Of a DNA stretch of 64,000 nt, positions 29,996-41,652 are shown piece after piece. The stretch's first letter is position 1. Each line of letters opens with the position of its first letter. Position numbers and translations under genes: made by a program. The notes beneath the pieces were generated by a model, which had not been told where the DNA came from, ran no database searches, and saw only the letters and a list, made by a program, of their open reading frames with translations. The DNA is from Bacillota bacterium (GTDB lineage Bacteria > Bacillota > Clostridia > Lachnospirales > Bianqueaceae), in contig JAFRZE010000067.1 of the NCBI GenBank assembly GCA_017442735.1, forward strand, positions 1 through 64,000. Reading direction: 5' to 3'.

Positions 29996-30751
29996 ATGGA
30001 TAAAGATACCAAATCGGCCCGGGAAAACTTCCGGGAGCTTTCCGGTAAAGAAAAGATTAAGCACATCCTTTACTATTATGGGTTGTCGATCCTTGGGATC
30101 GTCCTTGTGATCGGGATCCTGGTCAGTATTATCGGAAAGCTTACCTTTGCCAAAGAGAAAGATGCCTGTCTGGGTACCGCTATTCACGCCAAGTATATGG
30201 ATCCGGATACGATCGATCTTTTGGATGAACACCTGACAGAGCTGTTTCCGGACATGACGGAAGATGGTGTCAAGGAGTTTAAAGTATACTCTTTCTATAA
30301 CGGCTATACGGCCGCGGAAGCGGAAGAGAAGACAGCGATGATCTACCGGATGGCCGCGTTTATTCAGACAAAGATGATGGACGTAATCATAGGGGATGAG
30401 GAATCTCTTCGGTTTGATGGAAACTGCGGATATCTGATGGATCTTCGGGAGATCTTCTCAGAAGAAGAACTGGAAGCGATCAAAGAAAAAGCGGATCTTC
30501 TTTCCAAAGACGGGGAAAGCGGTATCCTTTGTGTGGATATCACCGAGACTGGCGATACGGGCAGGATCAAGGATGTACAAAAGGATATTCCGCTCATGAT
30601 CTGCCTTCGGGGAGCCGATAGTATAATTGACGAATCTCTCGCTCAAAGACCTGTATATATCGGCATCGTGTCCAATGCCCCAAACCTTGACAATGCCAAG
30701 TATCTTATATTACAATTACTTCGTATGGATTCAAAATCTGATATGAAGTGA
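29996..30751 (+). CDS. Unknown single-pass membrane protein between radA and purM
   Basis: I do not recognise it. About 251 residues: a charged N-terminus ([28 protein letters not shown], key start [11 protein letters not shown]), one helix at about residues 32-52 ([18 protein letters not shown]) and a soluble domain without visible catalytic motifs. The layout ([10 protein letters not shown] before the helix) resembles a group of clostridial hypothetical membrane proteins known to me only as unnamed families. I chose ATG 29996, just after the radA stop, with GGTGAGG upstream; earlier in-frame starts would lie inside radA. It ends 7 bases before purM, so it is probably co-transcribed with repair and purine genes. 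Confidence 0.75.
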   Translation: MDKDTKSARENFRELSGKEKIKHILYYYGLSILGIVLVIGILVSIIGKLTFAKEKDACLGTAIHAKYMDPDTIDLLDEHLTELFPDMTEDGVKEFKVYSFYNGYTAAEAEEKTAMIYRMAAFIQTKMMDVIIGDEESLRFDGNCGYLMDLREIFSEEELEAIKEKADLLSKDGESGILCVDITETGDTGRIKDVQKDIPLMICLRGADSIIDESLAQRPVYIGIVSNAPNLDNAKYLILQLLRMDSKSDMK

Positions 30752-30758
30752 GGGTATT

Positions 30759-31820
30759 ATGGCAGTAGAATACAAAAGTGCCGGCGTCGATGTCGAAGCC
30801 GGATACATGTCAGTCAAACTCATGAAAAAAGATGTACAGTCCACCTTTGGACCCGAGGTCGTGACCGATCTGGGGGGCTTTGGAGGACTGTTTTCTATTG
30901 CGGGAATTCTTGGCAAGGCCGAAAGCAAAATGGAAGAACCGATCCTTGTTTCCGGAACTGATGGCGTCGGAACGAAGCTGAAAGTTGCTTTCCTTCTGGA
31001 TAAGCACGATACGATCGGGATCGACGCCGTGGCTATGTGCGTCAACGACGTGATCTGCTGCGGTGCCGAGCCGCTGTTCTTCCTTGACTATATCGCCTGC
31101 GGTAAAAACTATCCGGAAAAGATCGCATCGATCGTCCGCGGTGTAGCGGAAGGATGCCGTCAGGGAAAGAGCGCACTGATCGGCGGAGAGACGGCCGAAC
31201 ATCCCGGGATGATGCCGGAGGATGAATATGATATCGCCGGCTTCTCCGTAGGGATCGTGGACCGTAAAGACGTGATCGACGGGAAGGAAGTATGTCCTGG
31301 CGATGTGATCATTGGTCTTGCGAGTACCGGTCTTCACAGCAACGGTTTTTCGCTCGTTCGTAAGGTTTTCGGAATCGATCTTCCGGACGCGATGGATCGG
31401 CTCAGCAGCTCCTACGGTGTGCTGGATCGTCCACTGGGAGAGGTCCTGCTGACGCCCACAAAGATCTATGTAAACGCGATCATTGCTTTGAAAAAACAGG
31501 TGAAGGTAAAAGCGATCTGCCACATTACCGGCGGTGGTTTTTATGAGAATATCCCGCGGATGCTGCCGGAATACACCGCAGCGAAGATCGAAAAAGGCAC
31601 ATGGCCCGTACCCGCGATTTTCTCTCTCCTGCAAAAGGAAGGTGAGATCAGTGAACATGGCATGTTTAACACGTTTAATATGGGTATCGGTATGATGGTC
31701 GCTGTAGCCGCTGAGGATGCGGATAAGGCCATTACCGCGCTTCAGGAAGCCGGACAGCCGGCCTACAGGATCGGTGTGATCGAGCAAAGTCAGGATAAAA
31801 GTCCGGAGGTCCGGCTGTGA
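30759..31820 (+). CDS. purM: Phosphoribosylformylglycinamidine cyclo-ligase (AIR synthetase)
   Basis: Fifth step of de novo purine synthesis: closes FGAM to AIR with ATP. 353 residues with the PurM signatures [30 protein letters not shown] and [12 protein letters not shown]. First of a purM-purN-purD run. Its TGA overlaps the purN GTG (GTGA). Confidence 0.97.
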   Translation: MAVEYKSAGVDVEAGYMSVKLMKKDVQSTFGPEVVTDLGGFGGLFSIAGILGKAESKMEEPILVSGTDGVGTKLKVAFLLDKHDTIGIDAVAMCVNDVICCGAEPLFFLDYIACGKNYPEKIASIVRGVAEGCRQGKSALIGGETAEHPGMMPEDEYDIAGFSVGIVDRKDVIDGKEVCPGDVIIGLASTGLHSNGFSLVRKVFGIDLPDAMDRLSSSYGVLDRPLGEVLLTPTKIYVNAIIALKKQVKVKAICHITGGGFYENIPRMLPEYTAAKIEKGTWPVPAIFSLLQKEGEISEHGMFNTFNMGIGMMVAVAAEDADKAITALQEAGQPAYRIGVIEQSQDKSPEVRL

Positions 31821-32446
31821 TCCGGGTAGTGGTTCTGGTTTCGGGCGGCGGTACCAATCTGCAGGCACTTCTGGACTCGAAGGCGGCCGGAAAGTTTCCC
31901 CAGGCTGAGATCGTGATGGTCCTCAGCAACAGGAAAAAGGCCTATGCGCTGGAGCGGGCGAAGGCAGCCGGTATTCCCGCTGTCTATCTTCCGACTGTCC
32001 GGTATGATTCAAACGAAGCATACGGCATGGCACTTCGCGACCTGCTTCTTGAGAATAAGGTCGATCTGATCGTTCTGGCTGGTTTTCTGGTGGTCCTGGA
32101 CAAATGTGTGATCGAAGCTTTCCCCAATCGGATCATCAATATTCACCCAAGCCTGATCCCTTCTTTCTGCGGAGACGGATTCTATGGTCTGAAAGTCCAT
32201 GAGGAAGCACTTAGGCGCGGTGTTAAAGTGACAGGAGCGACCGTACACTTTGTGGACAGCGGTACGGACACCGGTCCGATCATCCTCCAGAAAGCGGTCG
32301 ATATATTGCCGGACGATACCCCGGAAAGCCTGCAGCTTCGAGTCATGCAGCAGGCAGAATGGAAACTCCTGCCCGAGGCAGTCAGACTGTTCTCGGAAGG
32401 CAGGCTGAAAGTGGAAGGCAGAATCTGTCAGATACAAGGAGAATAA
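31817..32446 (+). CDS. purN: Phosphoribosylglycinamide formyltransferase
   Basis: Transfers the formyl group of 10-formyl-THF to GAR, so it uses the product of fhs/folD found in this window. 209 residues with the folate-enzyme core [14 protein letters not shown], the catalytic Asn and His in [10 protein letters not shown] and the Asp in [13 protein letters not shown]. Start is GTG, overlapping the purM stop, with GGAGG 7 bases upstream. Confidence 0.96.
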   Translation: MIRVVVLVSGGGTNLQALLDSKAAGKFPQAEIVMVLSNRKKAYALERAKAAGIPAVYLPTVRYDSNEAYGMALRDLLLENKVDLIVLAGFLVVLDKCVIEAFPNRIINIHPSLIPSFCGDGFYGLKVHEEALRRGVKVTGATVHFVDSGTDTGPIILQKAVDILPDDTPESLQLRVMQQAEWKLLPEAVRLFSEGRLKVEGRICQIQGE

Positions 32447-32449
32447 CAT

Positions 32450-33715
32450 ATGAAGATTTTAGTAGTCGGCGGCGGCGGACGAGAACACGCGATCGTATGG
32501 AAACTGGCTCAAAGTCCAAAAGCTGATAAGATCTACTGCGCGCCAGGAAACGCGGGGATCGAGCAGATCGCCGAATGTGTCCCGATCAAGGCGACGGATA
32601 TCGAGGCGCTGGCTGATTTCGCGGAGAAAGAAAAGTTCGATCTGACAGTGATCGGTATGGATGATCCGCTGATGCTGGGAATCGTCGACGAATTCCAGAA
32701 ACGGAACCTGCGTGTATTCGGACCGGAGCAGAAAGCCGCTTTGATCGAAGGAAGCAAGGTCTTTTCCAAGAATCTTATGAAAAAATACGGGATCCCCACA
32801 GCCGCTTATGAAGAATTCACGGATCCCGATGAAGCGAAAAACTATCTGAGAAAAAATGGAAAATATCCCATCGTTCTGAAAGCGGACGGACTGGCTTTAG
32901 GTAAGGGCGTTCTGATCTGTGAATCAGAAGAAGACGCACTCTCAGGCGTCGATGAGATCATGGTCGATCAGAAGTTCGGCGCTGCCGGTAACAAGATGGT
33001 TGTGGAAGAATTCCTGACCGGACAGGAAGTATCCGTTTTATCTTTCTGTGACGGTAAATGCGTGAAACCTATGGTATCCGCGCAGGATCACAAACGTGCC
33101 TTTGATCATGATCAGGGTCTGAATACAGGCGGTATGGGGACATTCTCACCCAGTCAATATTATACGAAAGAATATGAAAAACAGGCTGAGGAGCAGATCT
33201 TCCAGAAAACCGTGGACGCGATGAATGCCGAAGGACGGACTTTCAAAGGGATCCTTTATTTTGGCCTGATGCTGACAAAGGACGGTCCGAAGGTTCTCGA
33301 GTACAATGCGCGTTTTGGTGATCCCGAGACGCAGGTCGTGCTTCCGCGACTTAAAACGGATCTGGTCGATGTCTTTGAAGCCTGCATCGACGGTACCCTG
33401 GAAGAGCTTCCGATCGAATGGGATGACGGGGCTGCGGTTTGTGTCGTACTGGCCTCCGGCGGTTATCCCGTCAGCTATAAGAAAGGCTATCCGATCGAAG
33501 GCCTCGATAAGCTGGAAGGTAAAGAAGATATGATGGTTTTCCACGCGGGAACCAAAAAAGAACCGGATGGAACGATCGTCACGAACGGCGGAAGAGTTCT
33601 CGGCGTCGTCGCGAAAGCAAAGACACTCGATGCGGCTATAGAAAAAGCCTATGATCATATAGATGACATCACCTTCACGGATGTATTTTACCGACATGAT
33701 ATCGGACGCAAGTAA
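32450..33715 (+). CDS. purD: Phosphoribosylamine-glycine ligase (GAR synthetase)
   Basis: ATP-grasp enzyme for the second step of purine synthesis. 421 residues; opening ILVVGGGGREHAIVWKLAQS, ATP-grasp core KADGLALGKGVLIC, substrate motif NTGGMGTFSPS and EYNARFGDPETQVVLPRL are all present. AAGGAG lies 8 bases before the ATG. It follows purN by 3 bases. Confidence 0.97.
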   Translation: MKILVVGGGGREHAIVWKLAQSPKADKIYCAPGNAGIEQIAECVPIKATDIEALADFAEKEKFDLTVIGMDDPLMLGIVDEFQKRNLRVFGPEQKAALIEGSKVFSKNLMKKYGIPTAAYEEFTDPDEAKNYLRKNGKYPIVLKADGLALGKGVLICESEEDALSGVDEIMVDQKFGAAGNKMVVEEFLTGQEVSVLSFCDGKCVKPMVSAQDHKRAFDHDQGLNTGGMGTFSPSQYYTKEYEKQAEEQIFQKTVDAMNAEGRTFKGILYFGLMLTKDGPKVLEYNARFGDPETQVVLPRLKTDLVDVFEACIDGTLEELPIEWDDGAAVCVVLASGGYPVSYKKGYPIEGLDKLEGKEDMMVFHAGTKKEPDGTIVTNGGRVLGVVAKAKTLDAAIEKAYDHIDDITFTDVFYRHDIGRK

Positions 33716-33731
33716 GAAGGAGAGAAGGGAT

Positions 33732-34862
33732 ATGAAACACAGACAGATCATGATCTATGTTCATATCCCTTTTTGTATTCAAAAATGCCGGTACTGTGAT
33801 TTTCTGTCCTTTCCCGGTATGGGCACGGATGTGATGGAAGACTATCTTAAGGCGCTGGAAGAAGAACTGAAGACCCGCAAATATGAAGCCGATCATAAAA
33901 AGGTATCTTCTGTCTTCTTTGGAGGCGGAACGCCATCCATCCTGCCGAAGGGTGGGATCTCTCGGCTGATGGATTTGATCCGTGAACACTATGATCTTGT
34001 GCCGGAAGCGGAGATCACGATGGAAGTCAATCCGGGGACCGTAACGGAAGAGAAAGCGGAAGACTGGAAAAAAGCCGGGGTGAACCGGATCAGTATGGGC
34101 GTTCAGTCCTTTGATGATGAGATCCTCCGGATCCTTGGCCGGATCCATGACGCGCAGACAGTAGAAAGCTCTTTCGATCTGCTTTGGCGGCAGGGTTTCA
34201 GAAACATCTCTTTCGATCTGATGATGGGACTTCCGGGACAGAATATCCATAAGCTCGAAGAAACTCTGCGTACAGCGACATCTTTTCCTATCCGGCATTT
34301 ATCGCTTTACAGTCTGATCGTTGAAGAGGGGACCGTTTTTTATGATCTTGTCCAAAAAGGGCAGTTGCCTCTTCCGGAGGAAGAAAAAGAACGGCAGATG
34401 TATCATTTTGCGGTACAGTTTCTACACGAACATGGATTTTTGCAGTATGAGATCTCCAATTTCGCCATGCCGGGTTATGAATCGGTCCATAATACCGGCT
34501 ACTGGCAGAGAAAAGAATATATCGGAGCGGGCCTTGGCGCTTCATCTCTGATCGATGAGACACGATTTCATGATACGGCGGATCTTTCTTCCTATATGGA
34601 TCATCCCGTCATGAGAGAAGAAGTGGAGATCTTATCTCAGCGAGACCAGATGTCCGAAACGCTTTTCCTGGGACTCAGACAGAACGCGGGGATCCGTCTG
34701 ACTGATTTTGAAGAAACTTTTGGTATGACGATCGATGACGCTTTTCCCGGTGTGATCGCAAAACATATAAAGAATAGTCTGATCGAAATCCATGACGGCA
34801 GGCTTTGTCTGACCTCTCTCGGCATGGATCTTTCGAATCAGGTATTTGTTGATTTTATCTGA
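33732..34862 (+). CDS. hemW: HemW-like radical SAM protein (heme chaperone family)
   Basis: Oxygen-independent coproporphyrinogen III oxidase-like protein. Members with this size and single N-terminal cluster are now called HemW and bind heme; older annotations say HemN. The radical-SAM C-x3-C-x2-C is at residues 15, 19 and 22 (CIQKCRYC), with VHIPFC before it, and SVFFGGGTPS and NPGT follow as in the family. About 376 residues. I chose ATG 33732, 16 bases after the purD stop, with AAGGAG 9 bases upstream; longer versions would overlap purD. True coproporphyrinogen oxidase activity is unlikely but not excluded. Confidence 0.9.
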   Translation: MKHRQIMIYVHIPFCIQKCRYCDFLSFPGMGTDVMEDYLKALEEELKTRKYEADHKKVSSVFFGGGTPSILPKGGISRLMDLIREHYDLVPEAEITMEVNPGTVTEEKAEDWKKAGVNRISMGVQSFDDEILRILGRIHDAQTVESSFDLLWRQGFRNISFDLMMGLPGQNIHKLEETLRTATSFPIRHLSLYSLIVEEGTVFYDLVQKGQLPLPEEEKERQMYHFAVQFLHEHGFLQYEISNFAMPGYESVHNTGYWQRKEYIGAGLGASSLIDETRFHDTADLSSYMDHPVMREEVEILSQRDQMSETLFLGLRQNAGIRLTDFEETFGMTIDDAFPGVIAKHIKNSLIEIHDGRLCLTSLGMDLSNQVFVDFI

Positions 34863-34882
34863 ATATTTTTCATGAAAACCCA

Positions 34883-34911
34883 TTGACAAATGCGGTGGTT
34901 AGGTATATAGT
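34883..34911 (+). promoter_or_regulatory. SigA promoter of the hrcA-grpE-dnaK-dnaJ operon
   Basis: TTGACA (34883-34888) and TATAGT (34906-34911), 17-base spacer. The expected start point (about 34918) lies just before the CIRCE element. Confidence 0.9.
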
Positions 34912-34922
34912 ATATCAAGATG

Positions 34923-34949
34923 TTAGCACTCCTCTCGTTCGAGTGCTAA
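34923..34949 (+). promoter_or_regulatory. CIRCE operator (HrcA binding site)
   Basis: Exact consensus TTAGCACTC-N9-GAGTGCTAA, placed between the promoter and hrcA. HrcA repressor binds it and releases on heat shock, so the operon is autoregulated. Confidence 0.97.
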
Positions 34950-34974
34950 CAAATAAAAATGGCAGGTGATATCT

Positions 34975-36057
34975 ATGGATATGAGCGAACGCAAGCTTCA
35001 GATCCTGCAGGCCATCATTCTGAATTATCTGGAGACGGCCGAACCCGTAGGATCGCGCACGATTTCCCGACGATTCCTGATGGATCTGTCATCAGCTACC
35101 ATTCGCAATGAAATGTCGGATCTGGAAGAAATGGGACTGATCGAGCAGCCGCATACATCGGCCGGCCGTGTCCCGTCTTCCAAGGGTTACCGGTTATATG
35201 TCGACCAGCTGATGAAGCGTGACACCGTGGATGATCAGCAGGTCGGGATCCTGATGAATCTTCTGAAGGATAAGACCGTTCAGCTGGATTCCCTTCTTCG
35301 TGAGATCGGAGATCTTCTGGCGACGCTGACCAAATATACGACCGTTGTTACCATGCCGCAGCTGAAACGGTCCAAACTGAAACATCTGCAGCTGATGCCG
35401 CTCGATGAGCACTCGGCGATCCTGGTTCTGGTAACGGACGGCAATATCGTCCGAAATCATGTCATTCCGCTGCAGCATCCGATGGATTCCAGATCGCTTT
35501 ACCGAATATCCGATGTACTGAATCAGGAACTCTCGGGACTTTCTGTCGCGCAGATGGATCTGCCTCTGATCCAGAAGATCAAGAGAGAGCTGAATGTGGA
35601 TTCGGAAGTCATGGAAAGCCTTCTGGACGCGATCAGTGACACATTGCAGCACGCGGATGACGGCGATGTCTTTACTTCCGGAACGACCAATATTTTAAGT
35701 TTCCCGGAGTTTTCCGATATCGCAAGGGCCAGGTCCCTGATGGAATTCCTTTCGCAGAAGGATCAGATCCTTCATCTGATCAGTACGGAAGAGAAGACAT
35801 CCGGTCCCGGACTGAAGATCCGGATCGGTACGGAAAACCAGATCGAACAGCTGCATGACTGCAGCATCGTAACAGCTAATTATCGCTACGGCGACCGCAC
35901 GATCGGTACGATCAGCGTGGTCGGCCCTATGCGAATGGATTATCAAAAAGTTGTATCCGCTCTCGAGGGACTGATGCAGGATTTCCCGGATCTGTTCTTC
36001 ACCGGCAGCGGACATAACGCGATTACTCAGGAGGACACGAATGGAAGAGAAACCTAA
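34975..36057 (+). CDS. hrcA: Heat-inducible transcription repressor HrcA
   Basis: Repressor of the CIRCE regulon; a dimer whose folding depends on GroEL. N-terminal winged helix (RKLQILQAIILNYLETAEPVGS; RTISRRFLMDLSSATIRNEM, key ATIRNEM) and the HrcA domain with QPHTSAGRVPSSKGYRLYVD (key PHTSAGRVPS) follow. About 360 residues. I chose ATG 34975 (AGGTG 6 bases upstream) over GTG 34966; ATG 34981 is another option. It overlaps grpE by 17 bases. Confidence 0.95.
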   Translation: MDMSERKLQILQAIILNYLETAEPVGSRTISRRFLMDLSSATIRNEMSDLEEMGLIEQPHTSAGRVPSSKGYRLYVDQLMKRDTVDDQQVGILMNLLKDKTVQLDSLLREIGDLLATLTKYTTVVTMPQLKRSKLKHLQLMPLDEHSAILVLVTDGNIVRNHVIPLQHPMDSRSLYRISDVLNQELSGLSVAQMDLPLIQKIKRELNVDSEVMESLLDAISDTLQHADDGDVFTSGTTNILSFPEFSDIARARSLMEFLSQKDQILHLISTEEKTSGPGLKIRIGTENQIEQLHDCSIVTANYRYGDRTIGTISVVGPMRMDYQKVVSALEGLMQDFPDLFFTGSGHNAITQEDTNGRET

Positions 36058-36628
36058 TCTGCAGGATGAGATCCTGGAGGAAACCGTTCCGGAAGAATTA
36101 CCGGTAGTGGAGGAGCTGGAAGAAACAGACTCCGAAGAGCCCGAAGCGGAGCCGGATCCACAGGAAGAAGCGCTTTTAAAGGAAGCGAAAAGAGCCGAAG
36201 AGGCTGAAGCCAAGGTAAAGGATCTCCAGGATCGTCTTCTTCGGAATATGGCGGAGTTTGACAATTATCGCAAACGAACGACCAGAGAAAAAGCGCAGTC
36301 ATTTGATAACGGCGTCAAACATGTCGCCGAGAGCCTGCTGCCGGTCATCGACAACCTCGAAAGAGCGCTCGGTGCGGCACAGGACCCGGAAGACAGCTTT
36401 GTCAAGGGTGTTCAGATGACGCATGATCAACTGCTTGCCATGCTGGAAAAATCCGGCATCAAGCAGATCGATCCTTTGGGTGAGACCTTCGATCCCCATT
36501 TCCATGAGGCTATGCAGCATGTCGATGATGAAGCCTATGGAGAGAGTGAAGTCGTACAGGTTTTCCAAAAAGGATACGTGATGGGCGAAAGCCTGATACG
36601 GGCCGCCCTCGTTAAAGTAGCCAATTAA
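36041..36628 (+). CDS. grpE: Nucleotide exchange factor GrpE
   Basis: Exchanges ADP on DnaK. 195 residues: an acidic, disordered N-terminus (about 1-50), the long dimer coiled coil (about 50-110) and the C-terminal beta domain with FDPHFHEAM and VVQVFQKGYVMGESLIRAALVKVA (key GYVMGESLIRAA). GGAGG in the end of hrcA lies 6 bases before the ATG. Confidence 0.96.
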   Translation: MEEKPNLQDEILEETVPEELPVVEELEETDSEEPEAEPDPQEEALLKEAKRAEEAEAKVKDLQDRLLRNMAEFDNYRKRTTREKAQSFDNGVKHVAESLLPVIDNLERALGAAQDPEDSFVKGVQMTHDQLLAMLEKSGIKQIDPLGETFDPHFHEAMQHVDDEAYGESEVVQVFQKGYVMGESLIRAALVKVAN

Positions 36629-38590
<1,962 letters not shown>

Positions 38591-38601
38591 TGTAGAACTC
38601 A

Positions 38602-39762
38602 ATGGCTGATAAAAGAGATTACTATGAAGTACTCGGCGTTGATAAATCGGCGACCGATCAGGATCTAAAACGGGCATACCGCGCGTTGGCGAAGAAATAT
38701 CACCCGGATGTGAATCCGGGTGATAAAGAAGCCGAAGAGAAGTTCAAGGAAGCCTCGGAGGCGTATGCTGTCCTTTCTGATAAGGAAAAGAGAGCGAAGT
38801 ACGATCAGTTCGGGCATGCCGCGTTTGATCAGACCGGAGGCCCAAGCTACAGTTATTCCGATTTCAGTGATATATTCGGAGACCTGTTCAGCAATATCGG
38901 CGGTTTCGGCGGCTTCGGTGATTTCTTCAGTTCCGGTTCGAGAAGACGTGATCCGAACGCGCCTGTACAGGGTAACGATGTGCAGACCCGTATCAACATT
39001 TCCTTCCGTGATGCGGCCTTCGGCTGTAAAAAACAGGTGGATCTGTGGGTCTATGACAACTGTCCCACCTGTCATGGCACCGGAGCGAAGCCGGGTACCA
39101 GTCCGGAGACTTGCTCCGTCTGTAAAGGTTCCGGCCGCCAGAGAGTACAGCAGCAGACGATGTTTGGTACGATGATCAATGAACGAGTCTGCTCCAACTG
39201 CGGCGGTACAGGCAAGTATATCAAGGATAAATGCGGCAACTGCTCCGGTACGGGTAAGATCAAGGTCCGTAAGACCTATGAGGTCACCATTCCGGCCGGT
39301 ATCGATGAAGGACAGAGCGTCCGAATGGCCGGTAAGGGAGAACCTGGCACCAATGGCGGACAAAACGGGGATCTGTATATCACCGTTTCCGTCACACCGG
39401 ATGAAGTCTTCTCCCGGGAAGGGTATGATCTTTACTGTGTCGTACCGATCTCCTACGCTCAGGCGGCACTGGGAGATGAACTGACCATCAACACGCTGGA
39501 CGGACAGGTCAAGTATACCCTGGAGCCCGGAACACAGCCCGGCACCAGATTCCGTCTGAGAGGCAAAGGTATTCCGTATCTGAGGAACGCTTCGCAGAAA
39601 GGGGACCTTTACGTCACGGTGATGGTGGAAGTACCCAGAAAGCTGACCGAAGATCAGAAGATGAAGCTTCGCGAGTTTGCCCGGTCCATGGGAGACAATC
39701 CCTCCGGCAACGGCCAGACAAAAAGCTCCTTCTTCAAAAAGATGAAAGATGCGTTTGAATAA
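38602..39762 (+). CDS. dnaJ: Chaperone DnaJ (Hsp40)
   Basis: Co-chaperone that delivers clients to DnaK. 386 residues: J domain with the HPD motif ([10 protein letters not shown], about residues 30-39), Gly/Phe-rich linker, four CxxCxGxG zinc repeats ([32 protein letters not shown]) and the C-terminal substrate domains. The ribosome site before ATG 38602 is poor, so translation may be coupled to dnaK. Last gene of the heat-shock operon. Confidence 0.98.
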   Translation: MADKRDYYEVLGVDKSATDQDLKRAYRALAKKYHPDVNPGDKEAEEKFKEASEAYAVLSDKEKRAKYDQFGHAAFDQTGGPSYSYSDFSDIFGDLFSNIGGFGGFGDFFSSGSRRRDPNAPVQGNDVQTRINISFRDAAFGCKKQVDLWVYDNCPTCHGTGAKPGTSPETCSVCKGSGRQRVQQQTMFGTMINERVCSNCGGTGKYIKDKCGNCSGTGKIKVRKTYEVTIPAGIDEGQSVRMAGKGEPGTNGGQNGDLYITVSVTPDEVFSREGYDLYCVVPISYAQAALGDELTINTLDGQVKYTLEPGTQPGTRFRLRGKGIPYLRNASQKGDLYVTVMVEVPRKLTEDQKMKLREFARSMGDNPSGNGQTKSSFFKKMKDAFE

Positions 39763-39768
39763 AGAAAA

Positions 39769-39809
39769 CGGCGGATAAATTCTTTTCAGTGTTTATCCGC
39801 CGCTTTTTA
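39769..39809 (+). terminator. Intrinsic terminator after dnaJ
   Basis: CGGCGGATAAA (39769-39779) pairs with TTTATCCGCCG (39792-39802), followed by CTTTTTATT. Confidence 0.93.
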
Positions 39810-39838
39810 TTGCCTTTTTGTCCCTTACGCCTTATAAT
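39810..39838 (+). promoter_or_regulatory. Candidate promoter of the prmA operon
   Basis: TTGCCT (39810-39815) and TATAAT (39833-39838), 17-base spacer, just after the dnaJ terminator. A second -10-like TATACT lies at 39847-39852. Confidence 0.45.
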
Positions 39839-39852
39839 ATGAATGTTATACT

Positions 39853-39876
39853 ATGAATGATAGAATAATCATTCAT
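39853..39876 (+). repeat. Inverted repeat in the prmA leader, operator-like
   Basis: ATGAATGAT (39853-39861) and ATCATTCAT (39868-39876) are perfect inverted arms around a 6-base centre, placed just downstream of the candidate promoter. It is too AT-rich to be a good terminator. Operator function is inferred. Confidence 0.5.
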
Positions 39877-39906
39877 ATTCATTTTTACAGATAGGGATGT
39901 ATTTCC

Positions 39907-40866
39907 ATGAATTATCATCAGATCACCGTTCATACTGTCACGGAAGCCGTAGAAGCGATCAGCTACGCGTTTATGGAGCTGGGAGCGGGAGGCGTGGAGA
40001 TCTTTGACCCGAAAGATATCCTGGAACAGGAAAAGACGCCGGAAAGCTGGGATTATATCGATGAAGATCTTCTGAAAGATCTTTCCCGTGATGAGGTTCT
40101 GATGCGGTGCTATTTCAGTACGGAAGTGATCAAGGATCCGACGGCGCTGGAAGAGATGGTGCTAAAGATCAGGGAAGCGCTTCACGGGATCTCGGAATTC
40201 CTTCCAGTCGGTTCCGGTCAGATCGAAACATCCATGACCGCGGAAGAAGACTGGATGAACGCCTGGAAAAAGTACTACCAGCCTTTCCGTCTGGGACATC
40301 ATATCTACGTGATCCCTTCCTGGATCGAAGCGGAAACGAAACCAGATGATATCGTCCTTCATATGGACCCGGGCATGGCCTTTGGAACGGGAACGCATGA
40401 AACGACTTCCATGTGCATGGCGATGCTGGAAGATGTTGTTCATTCCGGTGAAACGGTACTGGATATCGGGTGCGGCAGCGGGATTCTGGGCATCGTCGCG
40501 GCGAAAGTCGGCGCCGGCAAAGTCATCTGTTCTGATCTGGATCCCAACGCGGTCCTGGTCGCGAAGGAAAACGTCGAAAAGAATCAGGTAGAGGAGATCG
40601 TCTCCGTTTACAAGGGCGATTTAACCGACATACCGGTCTTTCAGGATCTTCAGGCCGATGTGATCGTCGCGAATATCATCGCGGATGTCATCATTTATCT
40701 GGCGCCGAAGGCGAAAGGCCTTCTGAAAGATGGAGGTCTGTTCATTACATCCGGGATCATCCGGGAACGGGCGGAAGATGTCAAACAGGCCCTGACAGGT
40801 ACAGGATATGAAATCCTGAAGCAGGAAAACAAGGGAAGCTGGACAGCGTTTTTAACGAAAGCATAG
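39907..40866 (+). CDS. prmA: Ribosomal protein L11 methyltransferase
   Basis: SAM-dependent trimethylation of ribosomal protein L11. 319 residues: N-terminal recognition domain (to about 110), linker and a class I methyltransferase fold with motif I VLDIGCGSGILGIVAAKVGA and NIIADVIIYLAP as motif IV. DPGMAFGTGTHETTSMCM is the family hallmark. First of the prmA-rsmE pair, which commonly follows dnaJ in Firmicutes. Confidence 0.95.
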   Translation: MNYHQITVHTVTEAVEAISYAFMELGAGGVEIFDPKDILEQEKTPESWDYIDEDLLKDLSRDEVLMRCYFSTEVIKDPTALEEMVLKIREALHGISEFLPVGSGQIETSMTAEEDWMNAWKKYYQPFRLGHHIYVIPSWIEAETKPDDIVLHMDPGMAFGTGTHETTSMCMAMLEDVVHSGETVLDIGCGSGILGIVAAKVGAGKVICSDLDPNAVLVAKENVEKNQVEEIVSVYKGDLTDIPVFQDLQADVIVANIIADVIIYLAPKAKGLLKDGGLFITSGIIRERAEDVKQALTGTGYEILKQENKGSWTAFLTKA

Positions 40867-40886
40867 CCTCAGAGGGGAAACATAAA

Positions 40887-41636
40887 ATGCCAAAATTCTT
40901 TGTTACCAAAGAAGATGTACAGGGAAATTACATCGTCATTCATAAGGATACGCATCATATCCTGCATGTACTCAGAAAAGGCAAGGGAGATCAGCTGGAG
41001 ATCTGTGACGGGAAAAATACCGATTATCTCTGTGAGATCCTGGAGATCGCCAGAGATGAGTCGCAGATCATCTGTAAGGTGATCAAGAAAGTCACATCCT
41101 CCGCGGAATCATCTGTGCGTATCACGCTGTACCAGGGACTTCCCAAAGCGGATAAGATGGAGCTGATCCTGCAGAAAGGAACGGAGATCGGAATCCATGA
41201 ATTTGTTCCCTTTGAAAGCAGTCGCACGATCGTTCATCTGGATACGAAGAAAGCCGGTGGGAAGATCGAACGTTGGAACAAGATCGCGGAAAGCGCGGCC
41301 AAGCAGAGTGGACGTGGCAATATTCCCGTCGTCCGTCCGGTTCTTTCCTTTGCTCAGGCAGTTGAAACTGCGATAGGTGAAAACGATCTGGTACTAGTCT
41401 GCTATGAGGCGGAAAAGAAGAACGCGCTGAAGACCATCCTTCGGTCGAAGGATCCGAAACCACAGAAGATCGCTTTACTGATAGGTCCGGAAGGTGGTTT
41501 TTCTGAAGAGGAGATCCGAAAGATTCTGTCCTCGGGCGGACAGGCGGTGACCCTTGGTCCCAGGATCCTCCGGACAGAAACGGCCGGGATGATCGCGGCC
41601 GCGCTAATTCTTTATGAATATGATCAGATGAACTAG
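40887..41636 (+). CDS. rsmE: 16S rRNA (uracil-1498-N3) methyltransferase RsmE
   Basis: SPOUT-class methyltransferase, 249 residues, with a PUA-like N-terminus and the knotted SAM site (LLIGPEGGFSEEE; LGPRILRTETAGMIAAALI). GAGGGG precedes the ATG. It follows prmA by 20 bases. Confidence 0.95.
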   Translation: MPKFFVTKEDVQGNYIVIHKDTHHILHVLRKGKGDQLEICDGKNTDYLCEILEIARDESQIICKVIKKVTSSAESSVRITLYQGLPKADKMELILQKGTEIGIHEFVPFESSRTIVHLDTKKAGGKIERWNKIAESAAKQSGRGNIPVVRPVLSFAQAVETAIGENDLVLVCYEAEKKNALKTILRSKDPKPQKIALLIGPEGGFSEEEIRKILSSGGQAVTLGPRILRTETAGMIAAALILYEYDQMN

Positions 41637-41652
41637 AAATAAAGGAACGAAC

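Noticed and set aside
34861-34882. TTTTCATGAAAA palindrome after hemW as a terminator
   Set aside because: It has no GC-rich stem and no proper T run after the stem, so it should not stop transcription by itself.
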